A DNA stretch of 64,000 nucleotides from Angiostrongylus vasorum (GCA_018806985.1 JADANN010000307.1:1-64000), one strand, 5' to 3'; shown: positions 1 to 12,714, counted from the first letter of the stretch. Made by a program: numbers and translations. The notes: generated from the letters alone by a model not told the origin.

Positions 1-530
1 TGAGGCGCCCATGAGGTGGAAAGGATGTGCTGAAATCCGCACATTTTTCGAGATTATGTGCCGTTGCAAGCCTCTGAGGCGCCTATGAGGTGCCCTAGAT
101 GTGCTGAAATCCGCACATTTTTCGAGATTATGTGCCGGTGCAAGCCTCTGAGGCGCATATGAGGTGGCCTGGATGTGCTGAAATCCGCACATTGTTCGAG
201 ATTATGTGCCGGTGCAAGCCTCTGAAGCGCCTATGAGTTAGAGAGCATGTGCTGAAATCCGCACATTGTTCGAGATTATGTGACGTGGCTGCCCTCTGAG
301 GCGCCTATGAGGTGGCCTGGATGTGCTGAAATTCGCCCAATTTTTCGAGATTATGTGCCGGTGGAAGCCTCTGAGGCGCCTATGAGGTGGCCTGGATATG
401 CTGAAATCCTCACATTATTCGACGTGAAATGCCGTTGCAAGCCTCTGAGGCGCCTATGAGGTGGTCTCGATGTGCTGAAATCCGCATATTATTCTAAGTG
501 ATATGCCGTTGCAAGCCTCTGAGGCGCCTA
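1..530. repeat. 74-bp minisatellite, seven units plus a stub
   Basis: Seven consecutive units start at 1, 75, 149, 223, 297, 372 and 446, and a stub begins at 520. Each starts TGAGGCGCC and contains CTGAAATCCGCACATT and GCAAGCCTC. Units differ by scattered substitutions and one single-base length change. The array runs off the left edge, so its true length is unknown. It ends directly against an RTE fragment. Confidence 0.95.
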
Positions 531-700
531 CTCAGTACATAAAGATTCTTCGTGAGCTGTACAAGAATTTCGCAGCCAAGATGTCACCATTCTGCAACGA
601 TATTAATGTTGATGTCAAAGAGGAGTTAGGCAAAGCGATACAAACTCACCAAAACTATTTACCGCCACCCTCGAGAACGTTGAATATCATACTTTTTTTC
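527..700 (+). mobile_element. RTE reverse-transcriptase fragment, degenerate
   Basis: The stretch starting TACTCAG and containing CTTCGTGAGCTGTAC aligns with 63,236-63,400 in the RTE copy at the right edge (shared peptide LRELYKNF / LRELYKKF, then TIL-INVDV / NIDI). About 40 bases present in the other copy around its RRVIQGD motif are altered or lost here, so this is a dead fragment of the RT palm. It is cut on its left by the minisatellite. Confidence 0.75.
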
Positions 701-706
701 TAGGCT

Positions 707-1215
707 TTTCGTAAAGAACTCTGACCATCGGATCGGCGGTCTTGCATACCGAGGAATAGAATCACTAACGGTTTTTGCCCATCGGTTGTCGTTCAAATGC
801 ATTACGTGTATTGCACAACTTATATTCGTCACTTAGGCGCATAAAAGAGCACCTTTGATTTTTGGTCGTTGATCAATCGTTGGTCGGAGCTCCGGATCTC
901 TTCCCTTGCTTGTGTGAAACGGGATACTCCTAGCGTCGTCCTTTCGACTTCGCATTCAATGACGCTGAGTGATCTTTCATCCTGCTTACGCAGCAACCAG
1001 GTTTCTGACGCATACGTTAGAGCAATAAGTACCGTTCAGTCGAGAAAATGGACACGAAGTCGCGTGTTCTTTGTTCTCTTCACTACATCCTCGATGCTCT
1101 TGAAGGTTCCCCCAAGCCGCTCGTTTCATTCTGCTCAACTCTGGAGCTAAGCCGTTGACTACGTTGATTTCCTGGCCTAGATTTGCAATATATAGCAGTA
1201 AATGTTGTTATGCTC
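707..1215 (-). mobile_element. RTE 3' region fragment, minus strand
   Basis: It aligns with the minus-strand RTE copy at 33,525-34,010. Shared stretches are GAAGAACTCTGACCATCG-like, GGTTTCTGACGCATACGTTA, CATCCTCGATGCTCTTGAA and CTCTGGAGCTAAG. It corresponds to the region just C-terminal of the reverse transcriptase. Its orientation is opposite to the fragment immediately left, so the two are separate insertions or a rearranged copy. Frames are broken. Confidence 0.75.
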
Positions 1216-1369
1216 TATGGTAGCTGAGAGTGATTCCGAATTCTGCAAGATGGATTGTTTGGAAAAAAGCAAATCGTAACCACCGGAAAATAACTGTTAT
1301 CGACCACCACCGTCCTGTATTAATGAGCATCGCCGGGTGAGTATTCCGTGCGAGAGATGCTCCACTGAA

Positions 1370-1545
1370 GAATATCTGACTCGATACGAAGACGAAGACG
1401 CCACATCAAGAAGACGGGCATATGCGGACCATCGACTTGGATCACTGGCTCTGATGACGGCGAATACGCCGAAACGGTAGCCGAATAGAGATTGTTTATC
1501 AACTTCGTGTAAGCTTATCAATGAAAGAATACATCCTCATTTTTT
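1370..1545. repeat. Dispersed repeat D, copy 1
   Basis: GGATCACTGGCTCTGA and a block around TCGTGTAAGCTTATCAA recur at 7,795-7,945 in the same orientation and order. Identity is patchy between the blocks. A minus-strand open frame of 74 codons crosses it but matches nothing I recognise. The family type is unknown. Confidence 0.55.
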
Positions 1546-1559
1546 TCTTCACGGATTGT

Positions 1560-3380
1560 TATATTTCAAATGTTATTGCCGTATCCTAATTTCTGTTCAG
1601 ACTGTTGGTGACTACCATTTGGAGATGATGATCTTTTTCACCGTCCGAAAAACTATTTCAGAATTGTATGAATTCACTACTCAGCAGTGGTTAGTCATTT
1701 GTAATACATTATACAAGGCTGAAAAAGGTCGATAAATCCGTGACCCATGATCTCACCGAAAGTCATAAAAATCGCGATGAAGAAGTCTGCTACGGGCTTG
1801 TTTTTTCGAGAAAAAAATGTCCCATTTCTGGGTCGCATTCTGAAATGCGTTGAGAATTAGGTCCAATGCAAAAATACGGTAGTATTTACCGCACGATTGG
1901 ATTGAGACGAAATTTGCATTCATCTCCCAAAGGTGGATTTGTACCGAAGTGTTACGTGGTCCGTAGAAACAATAGGACCTCAAAAATCTCCATCATGTAT
2001 CTCCACTTTTACGATGCCGTTTACTTGACAAATTGTAACATCCCGCATTAGGAGGTATGTTGAGCCATGAAAACACCTTAGGATAAAGATAACTAATTTT
2101 CTTCTCAAGAATGACTGCTTTTCCTCCGCGATCTATACCTATAAGCTTACAATAGCATCTTCGCAGTGCTAACATCATCGAAATGAAATGTGTCGCTCTA
2201 AAAATGTTTTAGAAAATATGGTTCATCTCACCTCGTTAGTTTTTCTGTTATAACCACGTTGAGCGCATCCATTTCAGGAAGGCTGAGCTGCGTTTCTGCA
2301 TCTGACGTGTATCAAAAATACTGGTTGCGTTACATCACGAGATTTTTTGGAAAGAATCTGCTTAAAATCTGACGAAAAAATAAAGTATCTTGGTTACGTT
2401 ATGTTGCAATCTGCGTTTAAGTCCACAAACACATGCCCATCTTTCTTGATGCCCTTCTGAGTTGCTTCTACACATTACTGCGTTGATGACGATATGGGTC
2501 ATTTTTGACTAGTTCTATTACCAGCCGTTTATTTCTTGAAAACGTATAGTACAAATGTCGTGGTGTGTTTTGGCCGAAAAAGAGATGCTGTCTACACAAA
2601 ACAATTTGCAAAAAACTGTTTTTTGGTCGAGTTTGCACGTCTTAGCTGAATATCGCCGGGAAATACAGCAGAAACAGTTGTTGATGACAATGGACAGATA
2701 TAGAGAGGGGGGATCGCGTATCAGTAGCATATCAGAAATGGTGGTGTCTTGCAATGATTTCGTTGAAGTTAATGGTGACTGAGCTGGTACACAACTCATA
2801 CGAGGGTTTGCGTGAGGCACATATGACTCATCAAAGGAGCGGTCAGAAATTATTCGGTATTCTCACTTATTCGTCACACAAAATTAGGGTGTCGCTAATG
2901 TATTTACATTAGAACTAGGTCGCATTTTTCTCCTGGTCAAGTTTGCGGAGAGTTCTCAGCTCAGTAATTTTTTCCCATTTCGCGGACCGTGGAGAGAAAT
3001 GACTCTGCTGAACCAAAGCCTAGATTTTGCATTCGAACTTTGAAAAAGAATTTTTCATTTATGCAAGCAGATTTCTTTGTCCGTCCAAATGACTGAATTA
3101 CCATCGTAGTGCTTACGCGAAGACACTGCGATCGAAGCTATGTGCAAGTTATTGGTTAGGTGAGATGCTTCAACATCTTGGTTATGGTATTTCTTCTTCC
3201 ACTAGGTAGAGGCTAGTAAAACTATTCGAGCGAAGAAAACCATGATATAAAAAAACAAGGAAACAAGGTGAAGGAAGTTAATGTTTTTTAAGTACAGACT
3301 TTTAGGCTGCGTCAACCTCAAAGTGACAAAGACTGATTGCCCTTGGAGTTCCAACTCAGGTTGGTTCTTCACATGAACAG
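1560..3380. other. No supported feature
   Basis: AT-rich sequence with only short overlapping open frames on both strands. I see no exon pair with matching phase and no recognisable domain or clear dispersed repeat. The frame at 2,518-2,820 on the minus strand (100 codons) is mirrored by an equally open plus-strand frame, which argues against either being a gene. Confidence 0.4.
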
Positions 3381-3384
3381 TGGT

Positions 3385-3790
3385 TGAAAAAGGAAAGAGA
3401 TCCGAAGCTCCGACCTGCGTCAACGATCAAAAAATCAAAGATACCGTTCTGTATGCCAAACAGTCGAAGATAAGGTGGGCAGGACACGTAATGCGTATGA
3501 ATGACAAACGATGGAGAAGAGCCGTTAGTGACTGGATTCTTCGGGATGTTAAACACACTGCAGGAAGACCACCGACCTAAGATCAGAGTTGTTCACGAAA
3601 AACGCAGAAGAAAGATTTGGTGTTCGACGAATCCCTAGAGTGAGCAGAACCCACTGGGCTACTCTTGCACGCAACATGGAAAAATGGAAGATTTACTGAC
3701 GCCCGCTCGAGTCACTCGACGATCAACGGGACTACAGCTGATACAGGTGATACAGACACCGACGTGTCGAAAAAAATACTGATTTTTCTC
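3385..3790 (+). mobile_element. RTE 3' terminal fragment
   Basis: The translation contains KIRWAGHVMRMNDKRWRR followed by AVSDWILRDVKHTAGRPP, the conserved C-terminal block of RTE-clade ORF2 proteins after the reverse transcriptase. A stop follows at about 3,580, but similarity continues in other frames (HWATLAR, then WKIY) to about 3,715. The 3' end lies near GATACAGGTGATACAGACACC. Only the 3' end is present, as expected from 5'-truncated target-primed insertion. Confidence 0.85.
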
Positions 3791-4389
3791 CTTATCAGAG
3801 CACTATCATTCTAATTCAAATAAACAAAAAGCTTTCCACAAATGATAGCATATGGTAAAGGGATGTTTTTCCGAGTGATAAGATGTTGAGTTCGACACAG
3901 GTTAGCATTCAGTTCTGGGTTTGGGCGCGCTAACCGGTGGAGCTTTATCTGCTATAAAATGTAAGTCGTGTTCTCCAGTCGTTTCCACCAAATGCATGCA
4001 AATAATGGCTACCGATTGCTTCATTTAGGGCTGATCGTGAGAATTCGACTTCTCCTGAGTTTGTGCTTCAGAAAGAGTTTTATTCTCGTGATAAAGCTGT
4101 ATGTTACATACGGATTGATCGAGGGACCAGTAAGAAGATATCGATTTCTGCCTAAACATCAATTTTTCAGCTCTTGAACGACATTGTTTGTAAAGCGGTC
4201 GAAAACTATGTAAAAAAAACCACGAGATGCTCAACTATCCATTACTGTGTCCTTTCAGCCGTGTTCTTCTTCAAATGCCTCTTCTAACGAAAAGTTAGTG
4301 CTAGCTGTTTTTGGTAAAGTTGACAAAGTAATGAAATAAAAAATAAAGTCGGATGTCTAAGAGTTATCTTGTTCAGATTAGGCATTGTT

Positions 4390-4510
4390 CAAATGTCCCT
4401 CGAGGGGATCGAATCTCCGGAGGGAAAAGGTGAGACGGCGTATCCATCCTTTGCAATTTCATATGAAGACGTGGGAACGTGGTTGTTGAAAGGATTGGAG
4501 ATCAAAGAAC
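4390..4510 (-). mobile_element. Possible RTE fragment
   Basis: On the minus strand, CTCATATGAA-type sequence followed by AAGGATGGATACGCC resembles the linker between endonuclease and reverse transcriptase in the RTE copies at 35,240-35,290 (minus) and 62,640-62,710 (plus). Similarity is short and diverged, so the call is weak. Confidence 0.3.
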
Positions 4511-5822
4511 AATGCACAAGAGCCTTATTTTTTAGCAACAAGAACACGGCCTAACCCGTCGCAGCCAACTCCGCGCATGAACGGGAACCAGAGAGAACAT
4601 CCATAGGCACAGAATTTACATGTATCAAGTGCTATCCTCTCGCCTCCCGTTCTTCACAGAATGTGATATTTATTGCCGATGAGTTTTATAGCTATCATGT
4701 GCAGGCAATAAATATTTTTTTTTAAAAAACGATTTCCACTGAAGGCAATGCAATCCACTGTGTTTGTGCGTATAGATGACAGGTTGCTTTGCAAGAAACT
4801 GGACTTATCATAACGCCCCTTCATTCCAAGAACTTACGAAAACCAGCAGGAATTATAGCAAGGATTTCCAAAGTTGCCAGCAGAACGTAGACGAATTGCC
4901 GCAGATGGCACATCATGTGGACTTAGAAAACGAGACTACCTACAACTTAAGGCAACAAGTATGTAATCACTCTCTGACTTTTCTTTTACCATACTGGCGC
5001 CTCGAAAATATGAGCGTGCCTTCTTGTGTTCTACTGCATAAACCACACTTGGGAATCGCGTTTCTTCACTGTAAACAGATTTGACTGTGCAACACCTGCC
5101 CGCTTATTTTTCACTATTCTTACCGAAGTTAACAAAAGGCCAACCTTCAAAAAATCTGTCCAGCCGTCGAGAAATGAGATAGAAACTATATCTAGTGCAC
5201 GGACTAAAAATGTAATTGAAAGGTAGGTTTCTATCTAGAAACACCATTGAACTTTTAAAATTCGATATTTCTATCTGTGAACCCTGTGAAATGTAACTCT
5301 GTTCCAGAAATCACTGCTGTCTAGAGGGCCCGTTGCACGTGAAGATCAGCTTATAAAGTAGCATAGAACTCAGGGAAAAAAGCAGAAAGTTATTGGATGA
5401 ACGGAAAGTACCGAATATTAAATTTCTACTCCTACTTCTCGCTCTAAGCCTAAAAAGTAAGATGTCATTTGGTGTCAATGGAAAGGAAAATGAATGGGTT
5501 CCCGAGCTCTACTGCCATTTCCTGTGGCCTGCAAGCGACAATTCATACACGGCATGACACCTCGTATGTTATTTAGTTCAGTGGAAGACAACATTCCGTC
5601 GAGTCAACTGATGAGGTGGATTAATCAATTAGCTAATCATCAAATTTTTGTCGTCGTTCGGATTGCCAAAAGGGCTTTTCATTGTCGCCGCAGAATTTGT
5701 CTCAAACTTGGCAGCTAAACCCATATCAAACAACATACCAGCATAACAATATCGACGTAGCGACACCATCAAGCATAGCAACGAATATGAAATTACTAAA
5801 GCATCGGTGAATGGAAGGGCGC

Positions 5823-6087
5823 ATGTAGCGCAGTAGCTAGAGGTGCCCTGCAATACACATGAGTTCGATATCACGCCACAGACTCACCAAACCTTCCATT
5901 CCTCCGACGTTGGAAAATTGGTGCCAGAAACGTGTGTCGGGATAGCAACGCCGACTCGATATATCTGTAGAATACTGCGAACACTGTGTAAGTCAGACAT
6001 ACATTCAATCACATCTAACGATGCTTAATGAATCCGAATGCATATCCCATCCTCAGGGAATGAACACACGTGAGAGCTTTTTTTATT
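5823..6087 (+). mobile_element. SINE family A, degenerate
   Basis: It begins ATGTAGCGCAGTAGCTAGAGG (tRNA A-box-like), has a decayed B-box region (GAGTTCGATATC), the family body with CAATCACATCTAACGATGCTTAATG, and ends near CACACGTGAGAGC plus T-rich tail. Most positions diagnostic of the family are recognisable but substituted, so this is an old insertion. Confidence 0.75.
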
Positions 6088-6089
6088 GA

Positions 6090-9000
6090 TGGCCGGACCA
6101 CAGAAGCCATAACGTAGGCTTGGTTTTGACACTGCCTATATTAACCCATAACGCCCCGCGTGTGCATTATAAAGTGGGTATTAAGTTTAATGAGTTAAAG
6201 TGTTCTTTGTCACACTGTGCATGCTTATTCAATAGCTGATTGAAAGGAGATCGAAGTAGTAGGGACGAGGTCAAAATCAGATTTTTCTGTGCTTGGTAGT
6301 TTGCAAAAGAATGCTCTTTTTGATGAGCTCGTTTTCCGGAGCACACTATGAAGAGCGACATCTTGGAAAATGCACCGTATATAAGGAAATAGCCCATCGA
6401 GTAGACGTCATACACGTTGTTTAGTAGCGACTATGTTGTTGACGCCAATAAATCCACAAGCGATTTGTAAGTAGCACTGGGCATGAACAAAACAGTCGAC
6501 CAGCGATGTGGTTTATCTCGCTGTGTATTCAGAAACATTTCTCAGACTTTGCTTTCGTGATTTCCCACTGGTGTTTGTAGAAATATTGCTAATCAAAACA
6601 CATATCGTCATCTAAAACGTTCACAACTTATCAGGCCATTCCCCGGCATAGATCGAAGGGTAGTTGGTTAGGTTTAGTAAGGTCGGATTAAAAAAACGTA
6701 CCATTGGTAAGGGAAGAAATCCCACATTTTCCGTCCAAAACCAGGTCTTCCTTGGGTTGACGTGAGTGCTGCAAGGTGCAGCTGTTCATTTAATCTGAGC
6801 GGGTACTATTGGGATATCTGTGATTTCCCCATAATAATCGATTATGAAAGTATTAAGAGAACTTTTTCTTCTGTTTCATTATCTCTTCCCGCAGAAGTGG
6901 CTCATTTGATGCGAGAAGTCGGCTTTGATAAAACAGAATTTTGTTTCTCACACTGAAATATTCAACCAGCTCCTTATCAAATGTACTTTTCTTTCGAGTC
7001 ACGAGATAACATTACCACAGCGATCCTAGTGATCACCACGTATGGTATCTCGCGCCTATGAATTGACTTCACTTCCGAAAACCCAATGCTGGTTCTAATT
7101 CCCTAGAAACCGCACGCGTTATTTTATCAACTACGACTTGGGAGAAGAAAATATGAAGCTCAAATACAAAGAGAAGAGTGTAGGAACATTTAATTTGTAA
7201 GCCGCAACACAAACACGTGACAGCTTAAGGTGTACAACTAAAAATGGACAATGAGCAGCAGGAATGCAGCAATAACTCCATGACACCTATGACATCAATT
7301 CTTCGACCGTGAGTAGTGGGAAGTATCCGCAGCAGATCTCCCGTGCATCCAGAAAACGTCAGGTGACTGTATGGAAGTAGCATCATATACTTACACTGAA
7401 GAAACAACAACCTTCAGCAAAGCCAACAGTCGTCCCACGAAAAGTTCAGAGTGCTTGCTCAGCACTAAAAAAGAAGAGTTAGTTAAGCGGTTGAAAGCCG
7501 CTAGAACTAATGTCGTATATAAATAAAGCTGCTCTGCGTACTGTTCAAAAATCGATACAAATGCGATGTGGAAAGTAATAAAGACAAAACTTCATTGAGA
7601 CAGTCGGGATTCCACAAAGAATATTATGGAACTACTAGAAAGTCCAAAAACATTTGATATGGTTTCCAACATCGTCATTCCCTAGAAACGGCTCTATTAA
7701 TAGATAATAAAAATGCTTATGAGATGCAAAACAAGTCATTGGTCATTGGAAGACTTTTCACTATTTTTTACTTTTCAATATCTACACCTGGAAGAGGCCA
7801 CACCGATAAGACGAAAACTGTAGAGCACTGACTCGGATCACAGGCTCTGAGAAAAAAAACTAGGACGTCGAAAAGTAAGCCGATTAAAAACTACTTATCA
7901 ACGTCGTGTAAGCTTATCAAATAAAGACTACATATCTACTTCTGGAGTCACAACCTCCACTGGTAGACTACCATCGCCAGAAGTTCCCTCGAAAGAAAAC
8001 CCTATCGGATATTATTAATAGATATTATTTTTTACAACTAGAAACACATGGACTTGATGTCTCAATAGTTTGACGTCTTCGTCAAAACAATGAAAAAATG
8101 ATTTCTTCACTGACGAAAGAGATCCCACTACCCATGTAAAAAGGACGTTCGATCAACAGTGCCACTGCATGATCTGAATTAAGTCTCAGATCAAGTGAGA
8201 GATCCCAATATACACACTAATTTCAACGTATACGGAAAGTGAATAGCCGCAATGGTTCAGAGAATCATCATGGTTGGATGCTGATTTGGTGGGTGAAGAT
8301 GCTAAAATAGAGATGTTCATTAGCCAACCGTTCTGTTTCTCTCAACATGAAAACCATCTTAACATTCCATCCATAAGGCCATCTAAGGATAAACCAACGA
8401 CAGAAATCACTGTCATCGTGGCATCAACACAAGCACCTATCGATGACCGGCAACGACATGAAGAAGCCTTAGGGAGGTTTTCGATAGTCCAGGTGTAGTC
8501 AAATAAAAATTGTCCAGCGGCCCAAATAACAGTTTGTGTTCTGGCGAATAGGCCATTCAAGTGTTCAAGCACTCAAAACTGAAGCATCGATAAAACGCTC
8601 ATATTATAAGAAAAGGGTGCAATCAATTGATGGAAAAGGCGTTTTCAAACTGGTTCATAAAAGTTACCGTCTCAAGAAAGGCCACTAACAAGGGGAATCG
8701 TCGAACGCATCGACTATATCCGCAAGTGCCGATAACTCAGTGGAGCCGACTACGTCCGTTACTAACAATTAGTGTGGGAAGGCAACGATAAAAGACAGTG
8801 AACGCAGAACGAATCCTTAAGCCAAGAGATGTAAGGTGACAGTTTACTAATCCATGGATGTGGAAGGTGTCCGTTATTGATTAGAGGTAAACTCTGCCTT
8901 ACTTGTATTGTTCTGTACGTCTGAATAGTCACATTTTAACAGCACTGCTAAAAGTATACGTCCCTGACATTATGACCTCTCTTACACACACTGTATTTCT

Positions 9001-9120
9001 ATAGGAAAAAATCTCACGTGTATCAGCATTTGCGTTTTCTTGCTCGTGCTTCTACTAATGAATGTAGTTTGGTTCCTGTCGATGGTGTCAGTGCACTGAA
9101 GTGAGGTTTTGGAGAAATAA
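6090..9120. other. No supported gene; one dispersed repeat
   Basis: Apart from repeat D at about 7,795-7,945, this stretch shows only short, mutually overlapping open frames. The plus-strand frame at 8,274-8,498 and the minus-strand frame at 8,342-8,572 cover the same bases, and neither shows a domain. No exon chain could be built. Confidence 0.4.
7795..7945. repeat. Dispersed repeat D, copy 2
   Basis: It carries the same GGATCACAGGCTCTGAG block and CGTGTAAGCTTATCAA block as 1,370-1,545, in the same order. It continues into AATAAAGAC, which may resemble a 3' end. Family unassigned. Confidence 0.55.
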
Positions 9121-9620
9121 CTAAGGCCTCGGCCACGCAAAGGCGACGACACGACCAGTTTTTTGGCAAAGTAGATAAGCAGTGCTGAATTCCAGAAGCA
9201 TGTGATGGCGACATGCTCTACCTACCAAGTGCTGAAACAACAGAGCTTTACTCATGAGCTCGTCGTCATCAACAATTTTGCCAACGAGACTCACCCGGTG
9301 GCTGAGCTGACGAAGCTGGCATTCCAACATCCACTTCCAGACGGACTGGGAAATCGGCTTGACGCATCCTCACATTATATCGAGGGTCGAGCTCGGCCAT
9401 TGCTGAAAGCGTGGAAGAGTTTAGAATGGAAATAATGCGGCAGGGAACGGATGAGTAAGGAACCCAGCGGTTGGGAGAATTCAGATGAATGGAGAAGTGG
9501 GGGAAAGGCAAATGCTGACAGAATGATCGCATTCGCTGCAGGACTCCCTCGACAGTCCTCCCTTTGAACGTGCTCCTCAAACATTCTGGAACGCCGCCGG
9601 TCATCTTGTCCCATTTCCTT
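9121..9620. other. Unresolved open, GC-richer block
   Basis: A plus-strand frame (9,202-9,435, 77 codons) and longer minus-strand frames (9,269-9,604, 111 codons; 9,375-9,677, 100 codons) overlap here. Base composition is richer in G+C than the flanks. No motif on either strand lets me choose a coding strand, and no splice-phase partner was found. It could be an old retroelement or gene fragment. Confidence 0.3.
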
Positions 9621-10710
9621 CAGCTCGACTTTCTCACAAGTTCTCTTTTTTCGCAAAAATGCCAATGTTTTCTGCAAACGTGACTTCTTATCATTAAACT
9701 CCAGCTATCGTTCATTGTTTGAAAGTCCTGTCACTCAGTGATCAACGTACTCCGTCATTTTCGGTGTAGGGTATTAGTGGAGCTGATGTTATAACATCAG
9801 AAAACCGTGGAATTCCATTGTGAGTCGATTACTTTGGTTCTCCTCATTTACATATTTCTTCCACTCGTTATGAAATTTCATTGCAATCATGTTGGTACCT
9901 CTTTTCGGCCACCTTCTTGGGGTGACGGGACGGCACTGACGCGTCCTTAGCACAGTTGGATCCCGTTGTCATCAAGGATCCCCTCGCCTTCTGTAAAGGT
10001 ACGAGTCGTTTTAAGCGTATTAATGTTTTCTTTTTTGTTATAAAACTGATCCTGTCATTCAAGACAGAGTCGCGATCAGATCCCTATTCCCATTTGTGGT
10101 GTTCTCATATGCACAATACCCAATTGTAATTGCTTGAAAGTGGTACATATTCTACTACGGCCTGAGTAGTTCTAAGTTTACGAGCTTTTCTCGGTCACCA
10201 AAACAAATCGGCAGAAGTGGTTGATCCAAATCTGGCACTGATTAATGATTTATGGGATTGCGCAATACTAGCAAAGTGTCTTCGTCCGTATCCTTATTTT
10301 GAATCCAGGTAATCCCAGTAGTGGTTAATTTTTTATCTGTGTATCCACGATGGCTGCATTGGTTGTGACAAATGTTTTTTAAGGCCTGGATCGGTAGGAT
10401 AATCAGAAGCCCTTCTTCTAAGGGAGCTAACTGAAAAGAAAAAGAGTTTTGGTTGATAACTTAGACTTATTCAGGACTCTTGAAGTTTTCTTTTGAGAGT
10501 CTAGGGTCCAGGAATATTCAAGATGATATTGATTGCAGTTTAGTTCTAGTATGGTGCAATAGTTTTCAGAGTTGTTTCTCCGTATGAATTCCTAAATGTT
10601 TTGCTTGTAGGAAATTGTTAAAGAGGATATTCCTGGCAAATATAATAAATATTCAATGTGTGCTTTAGTGTAAAAACGTTAGTTGGCAGATTTAAGGTTT
10701 AAAAACTCAC

Positions 10711-10818
10711 ATAGTACTGCAGTACTGGTGGATTCTTCATTTGTAGTGCTGGCGGATTCATCATTTGCAGCACTGGTGGATTCTTCATTTGTAGTACTGG
10801 TGGATTCATCATTTATTC
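10711..10818 (-). repeat. 24-bp minisatellite, four units, possibly coding on the minus strand
   Basis: Units at 10,720, 10,744, 10,768 and 10,792 are each exactly 24 bases (for example TAGTACTGGTGGATTC plus TTCATTTG). On the minus strand this is an eight-codon period reading M-[KM]-N-P-P-[VA]-L-Q, or N-[ED]-E-S-[TA]-S-[TA]-[TA] in another open frame. The minus-strand repeat runs into TACTAT followed by GTGAGT, a good splice donor (exon edge 10,711). An in-frame stop lies just before the first ATG, so an upstream exon in the first frame is excluded. The array is certain; coding status is a guess. Confidence 0.6.
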
Positions 10819-11663
10819 AGGTGTAACAACAAATTCTTCCTTTCTTACCACAGGGTTTTGTCTTTTATTTATTACACTGTCAGTGATACCCTTTCAATTT
10901 ATTTCCAAGTCGACTTTTCGCTTCTTCAACTCTTCAGGTTTGTCATTGACGCTGCACTTTGACAGAGACGCTCCACTGTGGTCAGCGAATTTCGCTTTAA
11001 TAGGCTTTTTACAGGAGTACAATTCGCAGCACTCATCGATGTCTACCTGCAGACGTCTGGGACAGTTCGTAGTTGTTCCAGCTACTGATCTCCAGTGTTT
11101 TGCCTAAAGGTGTGCGAACTTATACGCTTTCTCTCTACTGTTTCTACTTCCTCAATTGATTCCGTTATTACGTGAAATCAGTGCGAAGTGGGGATTTCAA
11201 GGCTTAGTTGGCAAAGACATTGGGAAAATCGTTCCGGATAGTTAACACTGTTGAATCCAAGCAGTCATATCATTGCTATAAACATGAAGAAATATTTTGC
11301 AGATGAATTTGTTATTGAATAATGAGGCCCCCCATATAAATGGGGTGGGTTATAGGTTTCGCGACAATGGGATTGGATTTTAGATTCGAGCATTTTGTTC
11401 ATAGTATGTTATGATCTAATATAGTCGCAGTGTTCCTTGAAGGTCCAAGTGTCTCAGGGCAGTGCGGCACAAGGCAATTTCCATAATCAAATTCACACCA
11501 ACATGCTTGGAGACTTTTTAAATAAAACAATAATATGTAAACTTAGCGTTACATACCTTCTACAAGATGTGTCCTCATTTGTTCCCAAATCATAGAAAAA
11601 TTCGCGTTTATCACAAAGCTCCCAATATGCATAGAGTGGAATGTATTAGATGTAGAAACTTAC

Positions 11664-11864
11664 TTGGATACTTGGATGCAAAAACAATACCCGCAATCAA
11701 CATTAAACCAGCATATTTGGGAATATATCTAGTTTTGTTTGCCTTGAAAGTTAATGATTTGGGAACTCTTTTGAGCAAGTAGAGAGTAGGCAGAGGACCT
11801 GACCGTAAGGTTGTAGCCGATATATGGGAAGCATCGAATAGTGGAATAATTAAGTTTTTTATGT
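11664..11864 (-). CDS. Candidate internal exon with a membrane segment
   Basis: Not recognised. The minus strand shows an acceptor (ATTGGCAG) before 11,864, an open 201-base exon, and a consensus donor GTAAGT after 11,664. Its phase is two bases in and one base out. The encoded peptide has a basic stretch (LLKRVPKSLTFKANKTR), then YAGLMLIAGIVFAS, a likely single membrane span or signal anchor. The acceptor at TACGGTCAG inside it could give a shorter exon. I did not find neighbouring exons with certainty. The plus strand is also open for 71 codons, so confidence is modest. Confidence 0.35.
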
Positions 11865-12714
11865 CTGCCAATCATCAGATATTATATGTCGTATTCTATA
11901 TTGAAGTAGCTGACATATGTATTGGAGTGGGTAGGAGTAACTTGGAATACAAAAGCAGTTATTAGCCCGATTTTCATACCTAGGGCTAACCAAGTCCTCC
12001 GTACCTCAAGCGTTCGAAAATTGTTCCAGCCCAATTTAGGAAGAAAAATATGTCAATGCAAGTGAGTGTTTGGACGAAATACGTACTCAATCACCTCTAC
12101 GATTACTGAAGGAGTCCAAAAAATGGCCCAACACCCTACTCCTCCAGTTTGCACTTTATGTAGATACAGGTCTCATTACATTCTATTTCATGTAAACATA
12201 CATATATGTGTAGGTATTTTTACATATATAGAATTCGCAAAAGGAGTCTAACTAACTTCCCCATCAATGTTTTATTCTGTCAGAGTGACCGTTTTCTGTG
12301 CTGTTCTTTCCTTTTTAAAATTATTCTGCGAAAAGAAGCTGCACGTGCCAGGTTTTGAGGTCTCAGACATTATTTTTCCAACTACTTCTACGTTTGCTCA
12401 TTGTTTCTAGGGCTTCTTGTGAAATGTCGATCTCATCTGCTTCAAGTTACCACGTTAGCCAGATTCACCGCCGATCTGTAAATCTGCCGTTAAGAATTGT
12501 ATGGTATCCGATGAAGTGAACACTGCAATTTCGAGCTAAACATTTCGTTTCCTTTTTTTAATTTGCACTTTAGTTCAACTTCGTTTGGAGATCTTTCATG
12601 CCCTTATGCACTCGATTGGATCATTTTATCGTCATCAACTTTGTGAGTGTGGTGGATGCAGTAGAATCACGATTGCCTTCGAATCCTGTTCTCTGTCCCT
12701 CGAAATTTGCTTCT

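Noticed and set aside
1..530. CRISPR-like repeat array
   Set aside because: Units are contiguous with no unique spacers, and the window is eukaryotic. It is a minisatellite.
11659..11677. A 19-base match to the end of family C (ACTTACTTGGATACTTGGA)
   Set aside because: No other family C sequence follows. The bases are better explained as a minus-strand splice donor and exon end.
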